The notes: generated from the sequence alone by a model not told the origin. DNA of 64,000 bases from Blakeslea trispora (GCA_025331445.1 JAIWNE010000096.1:61935-125934), one strand, 5' to 3'; positions 1 to 11,235 are shown, counted from the stretch's first letter. A program made the numbers and translations.

Positions 1-767
1 TATTTTCACCAAGTTCCTACGCAATTCACACGCTTTTAAACGAATACCCAATTTATCAATAACACTTTAGACACCAAGGAGTCCTTGTGATTGAGTCTCA
101 AGATATTTCTTGAAATCTGGATGAACTTGCCAACACAGTCAACAAGTTAGAACAGGATGGCAGTTCCTTAAGGGAAGAGATGACTTTATTACAAAATGAT
201 ATTTTGAAATCTAGTAAACATATCCACTTTTGCTTTGCCTACTGAATATAATACGACGTCCGATGTCGCAATCAACAGTCTACTCTTGGACAGCTTGAGC
301 CCCTTGGGAGAGCAGTACCTTGTCTTGCCCTTGCGTAAATTTGACGAAGAACATGAAGAACATATTGACATGGCGTGTTATGGAATGTAAGTTATAGGCG
401 TTTTACTTTTGCTATTTCAAATTACTAACGCTCTACTCGCAGGGATGTGTCTTCAGATTTGTCACTTCTCGCATTGTATCCAAGCATAGAGCACCTTTTT
501 GTTGAGAGCCATATGCAATACCATGCTGAAGGTATATCTTATTTCTTATTTTTTAAATGATTGATTGTACTAACTTGACTTCTTCTATATGTAGTAGATA
601 GAACTATTGACAATTCCTATCTAAAGAAAAAGAGAATGCTCTTCAACAAAAAGGTAGGAAATGGATTATGCAATAATAATATACACACGCATACAATAGA
701 TTAATAACTAATGTATTATCTCTAGAAGCCTAATGCTGGCAAAAGAATAAGAACATTTAGAAGATAA
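1..767 (+). pseudogene. 3' part of a decayed spliced gene of unknown function
   Basis: Three clean fungal introns define the 3' end. Exon to 386; intron 387-442 (GTAAGT, branch ACTAACG, CAG); exon 443-531; intron 532-594 (branch TACTAAC; a second AG at 597 also keeps frame); exon to 653; intron 654-725 (branch AACTAAT); last exon 726-767 ending TAA. The joined frame is open from about position 208. It encodes an acidic stretch (KFDEEHEEH) and a basic C-terminus (YLKKKRM, then KRIRTFRR). Farther upstream, frame +3 encodes a coiled-coil-like segment (NKLEQDGSSLREEM, about 140-185) but is cut by TAA at 60 and TGA at 108, and a 1-nt frame change is needed near 205-213. Both stops would be CAA and CGA before a C-to-T change. 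I do not recognise the family. The gene starts outside the window, and the intact splice signals with a broken 5' side suggest a recent pseudogene. Confidence 0.55.
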
Positions 768-1229
768 GGTACGGTAGTTATATTGTCAAGAGGTGAGGTT
801 CTATTTTCCAAGCTTTAGTATCGCACGATGAAGTTATTATAGGTTATTTCAAGACAAGATGATGATAACAAAGTTAAGTACTGCCTATTGTAGTCTTTTA
901 CTTTAAGCTTGAATATATGTTTTATTTGAATAAACGATGCTGCCTATACTATAATGTATTGCAATGCAATAAACAACCCTAAACAAATGTAATCAAATAA
1001 ATAAAATGCATTTTAATTGACCTAAAAAAAGAAAAATAAATAAAACAAGCCTCAGTTTGACCTATTTTATTGTATGATGGAGAGTGATGAGGAGTGTTGT
1101 AGAGTGCTGTAAAGTGTTGCAGAGCGAAAAAAAGAGAAGGAAGGCAAATGAAGATTTCTTAGTTTTTCTTAAATTTTCTTAAGTTTTCTTAAGTTTTCCC
1201 CATTTCAAAAATTAAAATCCCAGCTAAAA
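768..1229. other. AT-rich spacer with a short TTTTCTTAAG repeat
   Basis: No gene seen. Around 1157-1200 a TTTTCTTAAG-like unit is repeated about four times. The poly-A/T stretches here could include the 3' UTR of the gene on the left. Confidence 0.4.
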
Positions 1230-1579
1230 TTTCCCGTTGTGTAGGATGAACAGATATAAATCCCAACTAGTTTTATTAAATAAACAAGAAGCTCTTTTCT
1301 CCCTCTAACTTTACTACATACTTTGACATTAACCTTGCCGCATAGACATGCTTTCTATCACTAAGACTTCCCTTGATTAACTGCTAATACGCTTAATCAT
1401 TATATCATTTATATATTCCATTTAACTTACTTTTCTTTTCTTTTCACTTATATCTCTTCTTAAGGTTCGTTGCCTAAACAACCTGGTGCTCATTACATAA
1501 CAATGGTTCCTCTTTTTGGTTCTATTGTATCATTGACTCTGACTCGTTACTGGCAAAATACTACTTAGGTCCTGTAACA
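1230..1579 (+). repeat. Diverged LTR fragment, same family as the LTR at 1591
   Basis: The 3' part (about 1440-1579) aligns by eye with the end of the neighbouring LTR: CTTATATCTCT, then CCTGGTGCTCATTAC, and the closing TCCTGTAACA. It has the same orientation and ends 11 bp before the next LTR. The 5' limit near 1230 is approximate. Confidence 0.5.
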
Positions 1580-1590
1580 CTGTAACACAG

Positions 1591-2190
1591 TGTTACGCAC
1601 AGGAATTTTCCTAGTACTCAATTATTTTCTGACTTTTTTTCGCTGCTTTGAATCCAACTCTGTATTTCCTAATTGGTATTTTACTTATTTGACAGCTCCT
1701 CTTGATCTCTTATTACACAACAACTTTATTTGAATCCTTCTCTGACTTTCCATATCATAATGAATAGAACTATTATACATGTATTAATAATCCATACATG
1801 ATGACTCATTAACTTGACTGTTTAAATTATTAGTTTGCAAGTCCAACATGACTTCTTTTAGAATAGTATATAAACTCGTTAATCTTCTCTTATTAATAAA
1901 CTCAACTATTATCTCTCTTATTTACTTTACGCTTGGTTGTAGTTTGACATATTCACTACCTAAATCCACATATTGTTATTAGTTCCCTTGATACTTATTA
2001 CAGATCATTGTATTCGTTTATTACATCTCTTCTTTTATATTACTTTATTCTCTTTACTTTACTTATATCTCTAGTTGGACGACTTAAAACCTGGTGCTCA
2101 TTACTTATAACCTTGCTGCCTGATTACTTTGTTATATCTATTTGTTCTCTTTCTCAAGTTACTGCAAAAACTATCCTTTGTCCTGTAACA
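1591..2190 (+). repeat. Solo LTR (600 bp), copy 1 of a tRNA-associated family
   Basis: Starts TGTTACGCACAGG and ends CCTTTGTCCTGTAACA, so the tips are inverted (TGTTAC.../...GTAACA). A near-identical copy lies inverted at 36241-36838. A TATA box (TATATAA, 1867-1873) fits transcription to the right. No internal domain follows: tRNA-Ile lies 34 bp beyond. The flanks (CACAG/CCGGG) give no target-site duplication, so this is probably a recombined solo LTR. Confidence 0.75.
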
Positions 2191-2224
2191 CCGGGACACC
2201 ACAAAGACCCACCAAAAAACAAAA

Positions 2225-2298
2225 TGCTCATTACAGGGGTCGAACCTGTGACCTTGGCGTTATTAGCACCACGCTCTAACCAACTGAGCTAAACGAGC
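2225..2298 (-). tRNA. tRNA-Ile (anticodon AAT)
   Basis: The minus strand folds as a full cloverleaf. The acceptor is GCTCGTT/AATGAGC (one G-U pair) with discriminator A at 2225. The D-arm is GCTC..GAGC. The anticodon stem TGGTG/CGCCA closes the loop CTAATAA, giving anticodon AAT. The T-arm is ACAGG-TTCGACC-CCTGT. The A- and B-box promoters are intact, and no intron is present. Confidence 0.95.
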
Positions 2299-2453
2299 GT
2301 TTGGTATTTGTTCGACCCGTCGTCAGATTCGTAGTAATATTGTTTCTAAACTGAAGGTACTTTAATTGACTTTAACTGGTGGAGTAAAGGTACAGAACCC
2401 AGTTAAGTAGTGAGCAGAAGAAGAAGAGTTTTTTTTATTAATCTGTCAAATTA

Positions 2454-3653
2454 TTATTTATTTGTCACAACGTGTAGGAGATTGAATAATCTTTGTTTCT
2501 TAATTAATCGATCTCGACTGTTAGTATTTCGCTTAGTCGGTATTGGAGCAAACCGCTTACGGTTGCTCTTTGGCTTGAATCTACTAAGCTCCTCTTCGAT
2601 ATCACTACCAGCAGTTATGACGAGGCCGACATCACCCCCCTCCGAGACAGATGGACGTCCTCGGGCATCATGCACAACAGAAGGTAAATCAGGGACAGTG
2701 GGGCTGGTGGTTGGGACGTTTACATTGAATCGCCATTGCTTGTCAGTTTTACGATCACTTATAATAGTAGGTGTCACAGGTTTTGGTGGAGATATAGGTG
2801 CCGTGAAGGAAAATGGACCTGACGGTGGTGACGGCGTAAGCTGTAGTTCATTCGAATTGGACGAAATTTCAGACGCAGAGGTGTCTAGTAACGGATTGAC
2901 CGGCGGCGATAATTTCTCAGATATTAGTTCAGGCAGTGAAGGTCTTTCAGTCGATACATCCACTTCAGATAACTGCGGTTGCGGTGTAGCCATGTGAGAG
3001 TCGACTGGGTCTGGAAGAGACAGGCGTTCATCTAATGCTTCATCATGGGTTTCATCAGTAAGATCGATATGATCAGCAGTGTCCGACAATATCTCGTAGT
3101 CCTGGATGGGCATTTCTTCGTCAGAGATGGCAATTTCTTCAGGTAGGTCTAAGGGGGCCGTATTATCAGGTGAATCAGGATTGATCACATCATCAGACAA
3201 CTCAGTCACAACAGGAGGAACAGGAATAAGAACAGGTAGTTCAGTTGGGTCCGTAGTTTGATGAGTCATTAAAACATCATCGTCACCAGTGTTAGTTGTT
3301 GTATCGACAAAATCAGGATGAGGGAAGTTCATATCAGGTGCTACGATTGATCCTTTTTCATCATTAATGTGGATACTCTTAGCCGATACTCGAGTGGTTG
3401 GCAGTTCTATAGCACGAGTGCGATTGTGTTCTCTAACTTCTCTTCTACTAGTAGTTGGATCATACCAGGGAACACTAGGTTTATCACCTACAGCAGGTTT
3501 TAATCTATCAGCATGAACTAGTGATTTCAGTGGTTCACCTGCGATCGTTTCTAGCTGGAAGGTACCATAATCAGGGAAGACCTTTGTAACAATGTAGGGT
3601 CCTTTAAAGCGAGGTTCTAACCCGAATTTGCCTTCGTTTGTAAGCATTACCAT
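2454..3653 (-). pseudogene. Gypsy element G1: integrase C-terminus plus long C-terminal extension (frameshifted from pol)
   Basis: The first about 55 residues are the GPY/F module at the end of a Ty3/gypsy integrase (RFKGPYIV, then HADRLKP). The preceding pol frame ends at 3647, inside this module, so one frameshift near 3650 separates the two parts. About 340 further residues are rich in D, E, P, S and T with no recognised domain. They end in a very basic tail (KSNRKRFAP, then RDRLIKKQR) that looks like a nuclear-localisation or RNA-binding tail. The extension makes this pol unusually long. It could be a fused extra ORF or simply an extended integrase tail. Confidence 0.75.
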
Positions 3654-6409
3654 GTCTCCAGTTTCAAAGTTGATTTTTTAACTTTGGCATCCCAGATTTC
3701 CTTATCATGTTCACTCATAGCACGTAATCTAAACTCAGCTGCTGCACGGTGTTGACCTAACAAATGTAATTCGCGAGAATTAATGTCTGCTTTTGTTCTT
3801 ACATTGTTCAACAAATCGCGTGAGATGTACGGCTGTAGAATATCACCTGGCAGCTTAGGTTCGCGTCCGTATGTCAAGTAGATAGGGCTAAACCCAGTGG
3901 TAGAGTGGACTCTAATACGACTGGCCCAGAGCGCTGCGTTGACAAAGTCGTCCCAACGGTGGATCGCACCATTAACGTATTTTCTTAACATTTGCTTGAT
4001 CACACCGTTATAACGCTCAACCTTGCCATTCGTTCTTGGGTGAAATGCAGATGTCAGTTTGTGATTCGTACCAATCTTTTTGACATATGCCTTGACTAGT
4101 CCGCTTGTAAAGTTAGCGCCGCGATCTGTTATAATTTCAGCGGGACAACCAAAACGCATAACTATCTTTTCGTACAAAAAATCAGCCACTGCTTCCTGTG
4201 ATGCTATTGGTACCGCACGAGCAATCGGCCAGTTTGTAAGGTAGTCTACTGCAACAAGCAACCATTTGTTACCCTTGGTCGTAGTAGGCAATTCACCTAC
4301 AAAGTCCAAGTGCCATCTTTCAAAGGCTTTTGGTATAGAGAGAGGATGCATAACATCTTGATGAGCTTTCGTATGAGTACTGTTGAGCTGGCATTGTGGG
4401 CATGTTCTTAACCATTGTTTCAAATCGCGTTTGTAGTTAGGCCACCAGTATCTTGTTGTGAACATCTTTATCATGCTTTTCAGTCCTGCATGTCCAAAGC
4501 CTTCATGGTATTTGAAGACCAGATCTGCCCTTTCTGCATATGGTACGTATTTGGCTTCAATCACTTTATCATCATCCACTTTAACTTTTCTATAGACTTG
4601 GTTATCTCTAGTCTTGAAATGTTCTTTTTCCATTTCTAACTTCCTTCGTAGTACAGACGATTTTACTTTTTGATGATTGTCGTTGATGTAAAGCATAGGC
4701 CAATCCACTCTCAAATCTGGAGACAGTTGATCCCAAATAGCGTATAGATATTCAGGTTCTAATGGTGTTGATTCAGACTCAGAGGCATCTAATAGATTTG
4801 GCCTTCTTGACAACGCATCGGCTACATTATTCTCCTTGCCTGGTTTGTACTCTACTTTCGGATTAAACAGCTCGTATTCGCTCATCCAACGAATCAAACG
4901 AGGAGTTGGCTTTAGTTGCGATTGGAAGTACAGTAAAGGTTTGTGATCGCTGTATATTGTATAGCCACCTGGACATCCGTCAATAAAACATCTCCATGTG
5001 CGGAGTGCGTGAATAATGGCGATCAATTCACGTTCTTGTGCAGGGAATGCCTTTTCTGCCTTGGAGAGTTTCTTGGATTCATAGGCTATTGGCTGCCAAA
5101 CATTGGTGGATGGATCCTGTTGTAATAGTACTGCACCAATTCCATAGTCGCTTGAATCAGTCTCAATTCTGAATGGTCTTTTCATATTTGGTAGCTTAAG
5201 AAGTGGCGGAGACGTGAGCATAGTCTTTAGTTCCTTGAAGCTTTTTTCACATTGATCGTTCCATATCACTGCACGTTTCTTAGCTCCAGTGCCATGGGTC
5301 AACTCTGTCATTGGTGCTGCTATTGTACTGAAGTTGGGACAGAATCTACGATAGTGTTGTGCCAATCCTAGGAATTGTCGAACTTCCTGAACGTTTGTTG
5401 GTCGCTTCCATTGTTGTACTGCTTTTATCTTTGACTCTGAAGGTAAGATCCCTTGCTCAGACACACGATAGCCAAGGAACTCCAACTCACGCTTCCCAAA
5501 CTCACATTTCTTTAGATTCACCACAAGTCCTTCTTTTGCAAAACGACTTAGGACTTCATGTACATGTTTAACATGGTCTTCTTTGGTGCGACTATAGATG
5601 CAGACATCGTCCAGGTATACCAATGCAAACTTATCAATGCAGTCGCCAAGGATTTGGTTCATCCAGGTTTGGTAGGAAGGTGGTGCATTTGACAATCCAA
5701 AAGGAAGTACAAGGAACTCGTATTTACCGTATCTTGTGTTAAACGCCGTTTTAGGTACATCTGATTCGTGTATTCTTATCTGATGATATCCTGAACGAAG
5801 ATCCAATGAAGTGAAGTAAGATGCACCCTGCAGGCGATCAAGACATTCATCAATTCTAGGCAGTGGGTTGGTGTTTGTTTTTGTCACCTTATTCAGAGCT
5901 CTGTAATCTATACACATACGCAATTCTCCGTTCTTCTTTCTAACAAAGAGGATAGGAGCTCCCCACTCGGATGTGCTTTTTCTGATTAGTCCTAGTGATA
6001 GTAACTCTTTGAGTTGTTTCTGTAGTTCATCTAACTCAGCTGGACTCATTCGGAACGGAGGGCGATTAATAGGTTTGACATCTTCCGGTACTTCGATTAC
6101 GTGCGAGAAATCTTTTCTAATGGGTGGTAGTCCTGGTAGTTTCTCTTGGAATACAGATGGAAACTCTTTTGCTAGTTGTGCAGTCCATAACTCGGTGACA
6201 TCGACTTCGTTTGACTGCTTTCTCCCTTTATCGTCGTCCATCAAGTACAGATAACAACACTCTGTGCCCTCCTCCTCTAGAATTGAGTCTAACTGCAGAT
6301 GAGAGATCAAGTAATTCAGTTGAGGTTGATGTGTGGCGTAAGATGAATCAGCGGTTAAAAGGGGGCCTGTGCACACTGGTAATTTTTTGTGCTTGTATGA
6401 TAGATACAA
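3647..6409 (-). pseudogene. pol: Gypsy element G1: reverse transcriptase-RNase H-integrase
   Basis: Open frame of about 920 residues. Reverse transcriptase shows FTSLDLRSGYHQI and the active site VYLDD near residue 265. RNase H has ETDSSDYGIGA, the QERELIAI acid and YSDHKPL. The integrase has the HHCC zinc motif (HEGFGHAG...CPQCQ) and a D-D-E core (HLDFVGE near 702, TDRGANF near 760, KVERYNG near 796). No gag or protease lies upstream: a TAA precedes the frame directly, its first codon is not ATG, and no LTR was found at either end. The element is therefore 5'-truncated and probably immobile. Together with the frameshifted tail it occupies 2454-6409. Confidence 0.9.
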
Positions 6410-6535
6410 GTGTTAAAAGTATTGTGAAACAACTCTGCCACTTTAGGAAGGTCTAGTTCTCGAGATAATCAACATCTAGTAAAAGTCACGTGACTAAATT
6501 AGGTTGGATTAATTTGTAATTTTTCTTAACATTTA

Positions 6536-6612
6536 AATTATCTGTAGTATTATTGATAGATCGTCAGTACGTAAGACGAAAGGTCGCCTGTTCGACTCTT
6601 GCTTTTTGCAAA
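6536..6612 (+). pseudogene. Degenerate tRNA-like sequence
   Basis: A tRNA-like order is visible: D-arm-like TAGTATTATTGATAGATC, an anticodon-arm-like CGTC...GACG with ACG in the loop centre, AAAGGTC as variable region, and a B-box-like CTGTTCGACTC. The acceptor and part of the T-stem do not pair, so this is a relic at best. The anticodon (Arg ACG or Thr CGT, depending on register) is uncertain. Confidence 0.35.
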
Positions 6613-6639
6613 AAAAAAATTTTGAGATTTTTAAAAAAA

Positions 6640-6900
6640 ATACCTTTGCATCTGTCGAAGGGCATGAGCTGGTCACATAAGTCAAATGAGAGCTATCGAA
6701 TTCACTTGGAGAAGGAAATAAATAGATAATGATGGACCGATTAGACTAAAAGGTTTAAGTGATGAGCATCAGGTTTCCAACATGAAATATAAAAATAAAG
6801 TGATGCATAAAGAAAAACAATTAACTGATGGGTACAATGATTTTAATTACAAAAAAAGGATAACAATTACACGGGAATAAGAATGTCAAACATGTCAAAA
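6640..6900 (-). repeat. Strongly diverged LTR fragment of the tRNA-associated family
   Basis: Blocks such as AAATAGATA, TGATGAGCATCAGGTTT and GGGTACAATGAT occur in the same order and spacing as in the minus-strand copy at 36241-36838 (AAATAGATA, TAATGAGCACCAGGTTT, GAATACAATGAT). Identity is low and the ends are approximate. Confidence 0.35.
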
Positions 6901-7167
6901 CACAATAAGGCTTAAAGAAATTAAGAAAAATAATAATAAATTGCTATGAATTTTCCAAACCTGACATCACCTATTACTTTAAATTCGATGATGACGTCTA
7001 CACAGTTGACGTCAACGGCTTACTGACGTATTCTACTTTTATTATGTCACAAAAAATTTCTATGAGTCATCAATTAAAAGTCACATTGATCACTAATTAC
7101 TTGAAATGTGACCGCTCAATAGAAAATTTTGGACTGCCTTTTTATAAGTTTTATTCTCAGAAAATAG

Positions 7168-7220
7168 TATAAATAGGAGAGTTTTTTCTTTTCTTTTTCT
7201 TTTCTTTATCTCTTTCTCAT
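7168..7220 (+). promoter_or_regulatory. TATA box and CT-rich leader of the Merlin gene
   Basis: TATAAATA at 7168-7175 lies about 70 bp before the ATG. It is followed by a pyrimidine-rich leader (runs of TTTTCTTTTC, 7181-7220), the usual layout of a strong fungal promoter and start region. Confidence 0.55.
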
Positions 7221-7238
7221 TATATTCTATTTTTTCAA

Positions 7239-9022
7239 ATGAATTACTTTCGCAACTCTGTCTCTGGTCCCGAGGTTATTGATCTTATCTCAAGTTCGTC
7301 TTGCGAGGATGATTTTATGTCATCTTCATCAGCCGCTTTGACTGAAGAGGGATCGGAATACGTAGGTTCTGTTGGAACTCATGCTCGTTCTCTTGGTCGA
7401 CCTGTTAGAGTAACTCGTGGTGGTCTTCCTTCCTCTTTTTTGTCGCCTCCTGGTTCTGTTTTCCAACATGAAATGGGTTCACAGATGTCTGAGGTTGAGC
7501 TCGATGGCGCCTTAAGCGAAGATCAGTTAGAAGAAGAGCCCAACGTCACCCTATTTGGACGAGAAATTCCTGTTCCCTTGCCTGTTGAGGAGCTTCCTGA
7601 AGTAATTGTATTTGCAAGACACCTTATTATCAAATTATTGCCGTATGAGGATCTTGTGCGTGACTTGCAAACCGAAACTGATATGGTTGAGTAAGTTCAT
7701 TTAACATTACAACTACATAGTTCTAACTTTTGAGTAGATTTTTTGTTCGTCACCGCATTATTTACAACTTTAGTGATCTAGTTTATTGTCATGGCGGCCG
7801 TAGGAAAGATGATAGCGGGGATGTTGTTGATGATGTATTAGTAAGCGAGCCCCAACGCATGAAGTTTGTCTGGAACCAGCGTTACGGTTGGGTTTGGCGT
7901 TGCCATAAAAACAGTTGCAAGTGTAACAAGTCTTCACGCTCAGCCCTTCACCAAACGGTATTCTATGGTAGAAATATTCCAGTGCAACATCAATGGCGAA
8001 TCATCTTGCTCTGGCTTGTGTATAACGTTCCCCGACAAGCCATCTCTTTGTTGACCGGATTTGATCCCGAGACTATTCGTCTTACCATTAGGTACATGCT
8101 ACAAATCATGCAGCAAGACTTTTTGTTAGTAAATTAAGTAGAGCCTCAGCTTGATATCGATCAAGTAGATTTATCAACAGTTCCTTTGACCGAAAGATGG
8201 CGTTTCAACCATCCCGATAAGATTGGTAAGTATTTTATTACTTTGTAGCAACTCTTTTTTGATACTTTTTATTCTTTTAGGCGGTTATGATAGAGATGGC
8301 AACTCTATTATTGTAAAGATAGATGAATCAAAGTTTGGCAAGCGAAAGTATCATCGGGGCCATCGTGTCGAAGGCGTTTGGGTTGTTGGAGGTGTTGAGA
8401 GAACACAAGAGAGAAGAGTATTTCTAATGACTGTTCCGCGTCGAGATGCTACCACTCTTAGAGCAGTCATAGAAACAAATGTAAACCAAGGATCAACAAT
8501 CCATACTGACTTTTGGCGCGGTTACAATTTCATCAATGATTGGCGTCATATGGTTCACCGCTCAGTAAATCACAGCGAAGGCTTCATCTCTGAGGATGGT
8601 GTACATACAAACACTTTTGAAGGTATGAATTTCAATTTAACTTAGGACCATCTTACTAACTTATTACCATAGGAACTTGGAACGCCATCAAGATAAGGGT
8701 CTTTCCACGAGAAAGAACCAGAAAGAACACCCCTTGGATCTTGGCAGAGTTTATGTGGAGGCGCAAATATGCTTCAAATATTTATGCTGGCCTTCTAAAG
8801 TCATTGAGAGAAGTCCAGTTCTATAGGTCAGATTTGCAGCCTCCCATTCTCAACGAGGTGGACAACTTGGACGAAGACTCCGATTCAGAAGAAGACGACT
8901 CGTTCGAGGAGGAACTTCCCTTGGATCTTGAGACAGAAGAGGTTCAAGAGTCAGACGAACTAGTTGTACCTTTTGTGGCGCTTAGAAGAAGCAGCAGAAT
9001 AGCAGAACAAAATTTGTTGTAG
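7239..9022 (+). pseudogene. Merlin (ISXO2-like, IS1016/IS1595-type) DDE transposase gene, 4 exons, one nonsense mutation
   Basis: Exons 7239-7690, 7738-8225, 8281-8622 and 8673-9022 join to 1632 nt, an exact multiple of three (543 codons). All introns have GT...AG and CTAAC-like branch points. The C-terminal half matches the ISXO2-like DDE fold: first D in KIDESKFGKR (about residue 327), then RVEGVWVVGG, second D in IHTDFWRGY (about 389), then NHSEGF and E in NTFEGTWNAIK (about 426). This order is diagnostic of Merlin/IS1595-type transposases. The N-terminal 140 residues are acidic and Ser-rich with no known domain. An in-frame TAA at 8135-8137 interrupts exon 2, consistent with CAA before a C-to-T change, so the product is probably truncated. 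I could not identify the terminal inverted repeats or the 8-9 bp target duplication expected for Merlin. Confidence 0.85.
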
Positions 9023-9338
9023 TAAAATTCCTTTTTTTCTTATATTTCAAAATAAATTGTTACTTTTGCCTAAAAATCAGTAAATACTTAACTTGTAACC
9101 ACCGTGTGTTGAACTGGCAACCTAACGTTTTCAGGTTGTGGAGTATAACACTACACTAAGACAAGCAAAATTTTAACCGCAACAAGGGTTATTATATTGC
9201 CCCGTTTAAATTATTAAATGGTCAGAACTCCGTCAATATTGATTACCATATTCGGAAACTTTCAGAATATAGGTTTTGAAGCTCCGGCTACAACATATTA
9301 CAAATTTGGGCCCAGTGTGCACAGGCCCCCTAAGATCC
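9023..9338. other. Spacer after the Merlin gene, with a weak tRNA-like segment
   Basis: No ORF seen. On the minus strand, about 9175-9085 carries an A-box-like TAGTGTAGTGTT, a B-box-like AGTTCAAC and CTTGT/ACAAG ends, but the internal stems do not fold as a tRNA. At 9312-9331 a 20-nt string is shared with gypsy G1 (6360-6379, opposite strand). Confidence 0.3.
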
Positions 9339-9610
9339 AAATTAATTTTAGGCCCTGTAAAGACCTTGTTTCAAGATTTGGGCTTCTCATATACCTCCCA
9401 GCCAAAAATTTTCGAGAACCGACAAACTTTGAAGAGCTTCACAGAAAAACTTTTGCAGGCAAAAAAAAAATTCTAAACTTTTAACAATGTTCTAAAACAT
9501 ATTTAAAACAAAATCAAAAGGTCAGATTTTGTTTTTGCCTGCAAAAGTTTTTCTGTGAAGCTCTTCAAAGTTTGATGATTTTTTCGGCGTTTTAAGACTG
9601 AAGGCACGTT
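9339..9610 (-). mobile_element. 272-bp terminal fragment of the mariner/IS630-like element
   Basis: This is an inverted copy of 12634-12905, the left end of the complete element. It ends exactly at the terminal sequence ACGT (9610) followed by TA (9611-9612), the same end and target dinucleotide as the full copy. It includes the long hairpin. Homology stops abruptly at 9339, so the rest of the element was lost. Confidence 0.8.
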
Positions 9611-9649
9611 AGAAGTTTTTTTTTAAAAAAGACAACCACAAAGATTCTT

Positions 9650-11185
9650 AGAATATATTTCAGCAAAAAGCTTCGATGCCAGCAAAAAAGTAAGATTATT
9701 TTATTTCAGCATCACTTCTGTGCAATATACAAGTTTTAGTTCTTGTAAGTACAAAGCTATTGAAGTCTACTGTTGAACGCTTTATTGCTCGTCAGGCAAG
9801 AGGTAAGTAATACTTTTGGGTTAGAATGTGAACGGTTCTTTGTTGGAATGGACTGCATCACAAACTACGACCTTGGATATTTGGTTGAAGAATTGTATTT
9901 AAACAATAAAAAAAGACGACATCTTTTCTGTCAAGTTATTACTTTATTTTTATTTACGGTTATGTTATTCTGGGTTGATAGAGTGTGTATATGTATCGAA
10001 ACGAGTATAAAGGAATGGAATATGATAAAAAGGGCTGTTAGCATAGGATAGCGTGTGTTTTAATGACCTTTGCTTTACTTGATTTATCAAATATAAAAGA
10101 TATTGGCATCTTTGTATTGTATCTCAAAAATAGACCTTTGGTACGAGTAGCTTTGACGAGATCTAGTATAAAGCTCAAGATGTGCTAACATCTTTTTAAC
10201 AAATCTCTTTTTTTAAGCATTTAGTTTTTTGAAGTGTTTTCTCTCCAAAACCTTTTTCTTTCAATGTCATTTTTTTTCAGTGTCTTTTTTATGTATTTTT
10301 TTAAGTATCTTTTTTTTCAACATCTTTTTTTTTTTTTTTAGGGAGAGTCTCTTTTTTTTGAGAGTCTCTTTTTTTTCAGTGCCTTAAGTTTTTTATATCC
10401 CATTTTTAAAGAATTTTCCCAATTATTTTGTGAGTCTCATTCTCAATTTTTAAATTTCTCGTTCCCGAAAGTATATTCCAATTTTTTTAGCAGTGATTTT
10501 CAGGTCTTGATATTTTTTGAAGAGAAAATGACAAGTCAATTTAAACTCCTCAGCATTAAGGAAATCAAGTTGCTGCAACATCTCAAGCAGAGAAAAAATC
10601 ACTGCTGATTTGTGGTTCAAAGTTTTATTTAAAATACAGTTACCAACTGGATAAAAGTTGTAGGTTAAAACATAAAATATAAGAATAAGTGGTTAATAAT
10701 ACTAACCAAATTGTTGGTAATGGGTTAATTGATATAAGTAAAGTTAGAAGTATTTAAATTGAAATAGAATGTGAGGAAGAGAAAAAAACAAGATGTGTGA
10801 GGAAGAGGGTTGTTGTGGTTTTATATGATTTGAGGTAAATGGTGTAGCATAACACAATAGGTATGTTTTACCATTGTAGGAAGACAGTCATAATAATGTG
10901 TTTCAATTAAAATCAGGGTACCACAGAACACTGCCAAAAAAATTCAAAGAGCGAAAATTCTTTAAGCAGTGAAATGACAGAAGAAATGTAAATGGTAATA
11001 ACTTTATGAAAATACATCCAAATTCAATTCTGTAAAAAGTTTTGGAAGCCTAGAAGATACATCTAAATATCTGCCAAAAAACAGCAACTTTTATAGTCAA
11101 AATCAAAAGTTGGAAATTTGACAGCGGTGGACGCCCAGTCCAACCCGGGTGTCCACTGTACAGCGGACCGGCATTTGGTGTAGTG
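9650..11185 (+). mobile_element. CACTA element C1, 3' part only
   Basis: From about 9650 the sequence aligns with the 3' halves of the elements ending at 24738 and 36030. The last 100 bp (GTTGGAAATTTGACAG, then GGACCGGCATTTGG) are nearly identical to the end of the 32949-36030 element. It ends ...GGTGTAGTG at 11185, i.e. CACTACACC inverted. The 5' end is not found, so the target duplication cannot be tested. A 325-bp insert sits at 10606-10930. No transposase is encoded. Confidence 0.75.
10606..10930. repeat. LTR-like insert in element C1
   Basis: Compared with the same place in elements at 24500 and 35777, 325 bp are inserted. They start TGATTTGTGG and end CCACAGAACA and are flanked by CTGC on both sides (10602-10605 and 10931-10934). 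TG...CA ends plus a 4-bp duplication suggest a solo LTR. A diverged relative may lie at 32330-32580. Confidence 0.45.
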
Positions 11186-11235
11186 AACACCTTCATTTCC
11201 GACTGAATAATTAACATTATACCTTGACAAAAAAT

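Noticed and set aside
2008..2292. 94-codon ORF across the LTR and tRNA-Ile
   Set aside because: It starts at TTG and runs through the LTR end into the antisense of a tRNA gene.
2410..2997. 195-codon plus-strand ORF
   Set aside because: Opposite strand of the gypsy G1 C-terminal extension, which has the better-supported reading.
9085..9175. tRNA gene on the minus strand
   Set aside because: A- and B-box-like words and short matching ends exist, but the anticodon and T stems do not fold; coincidence or a very old relic.
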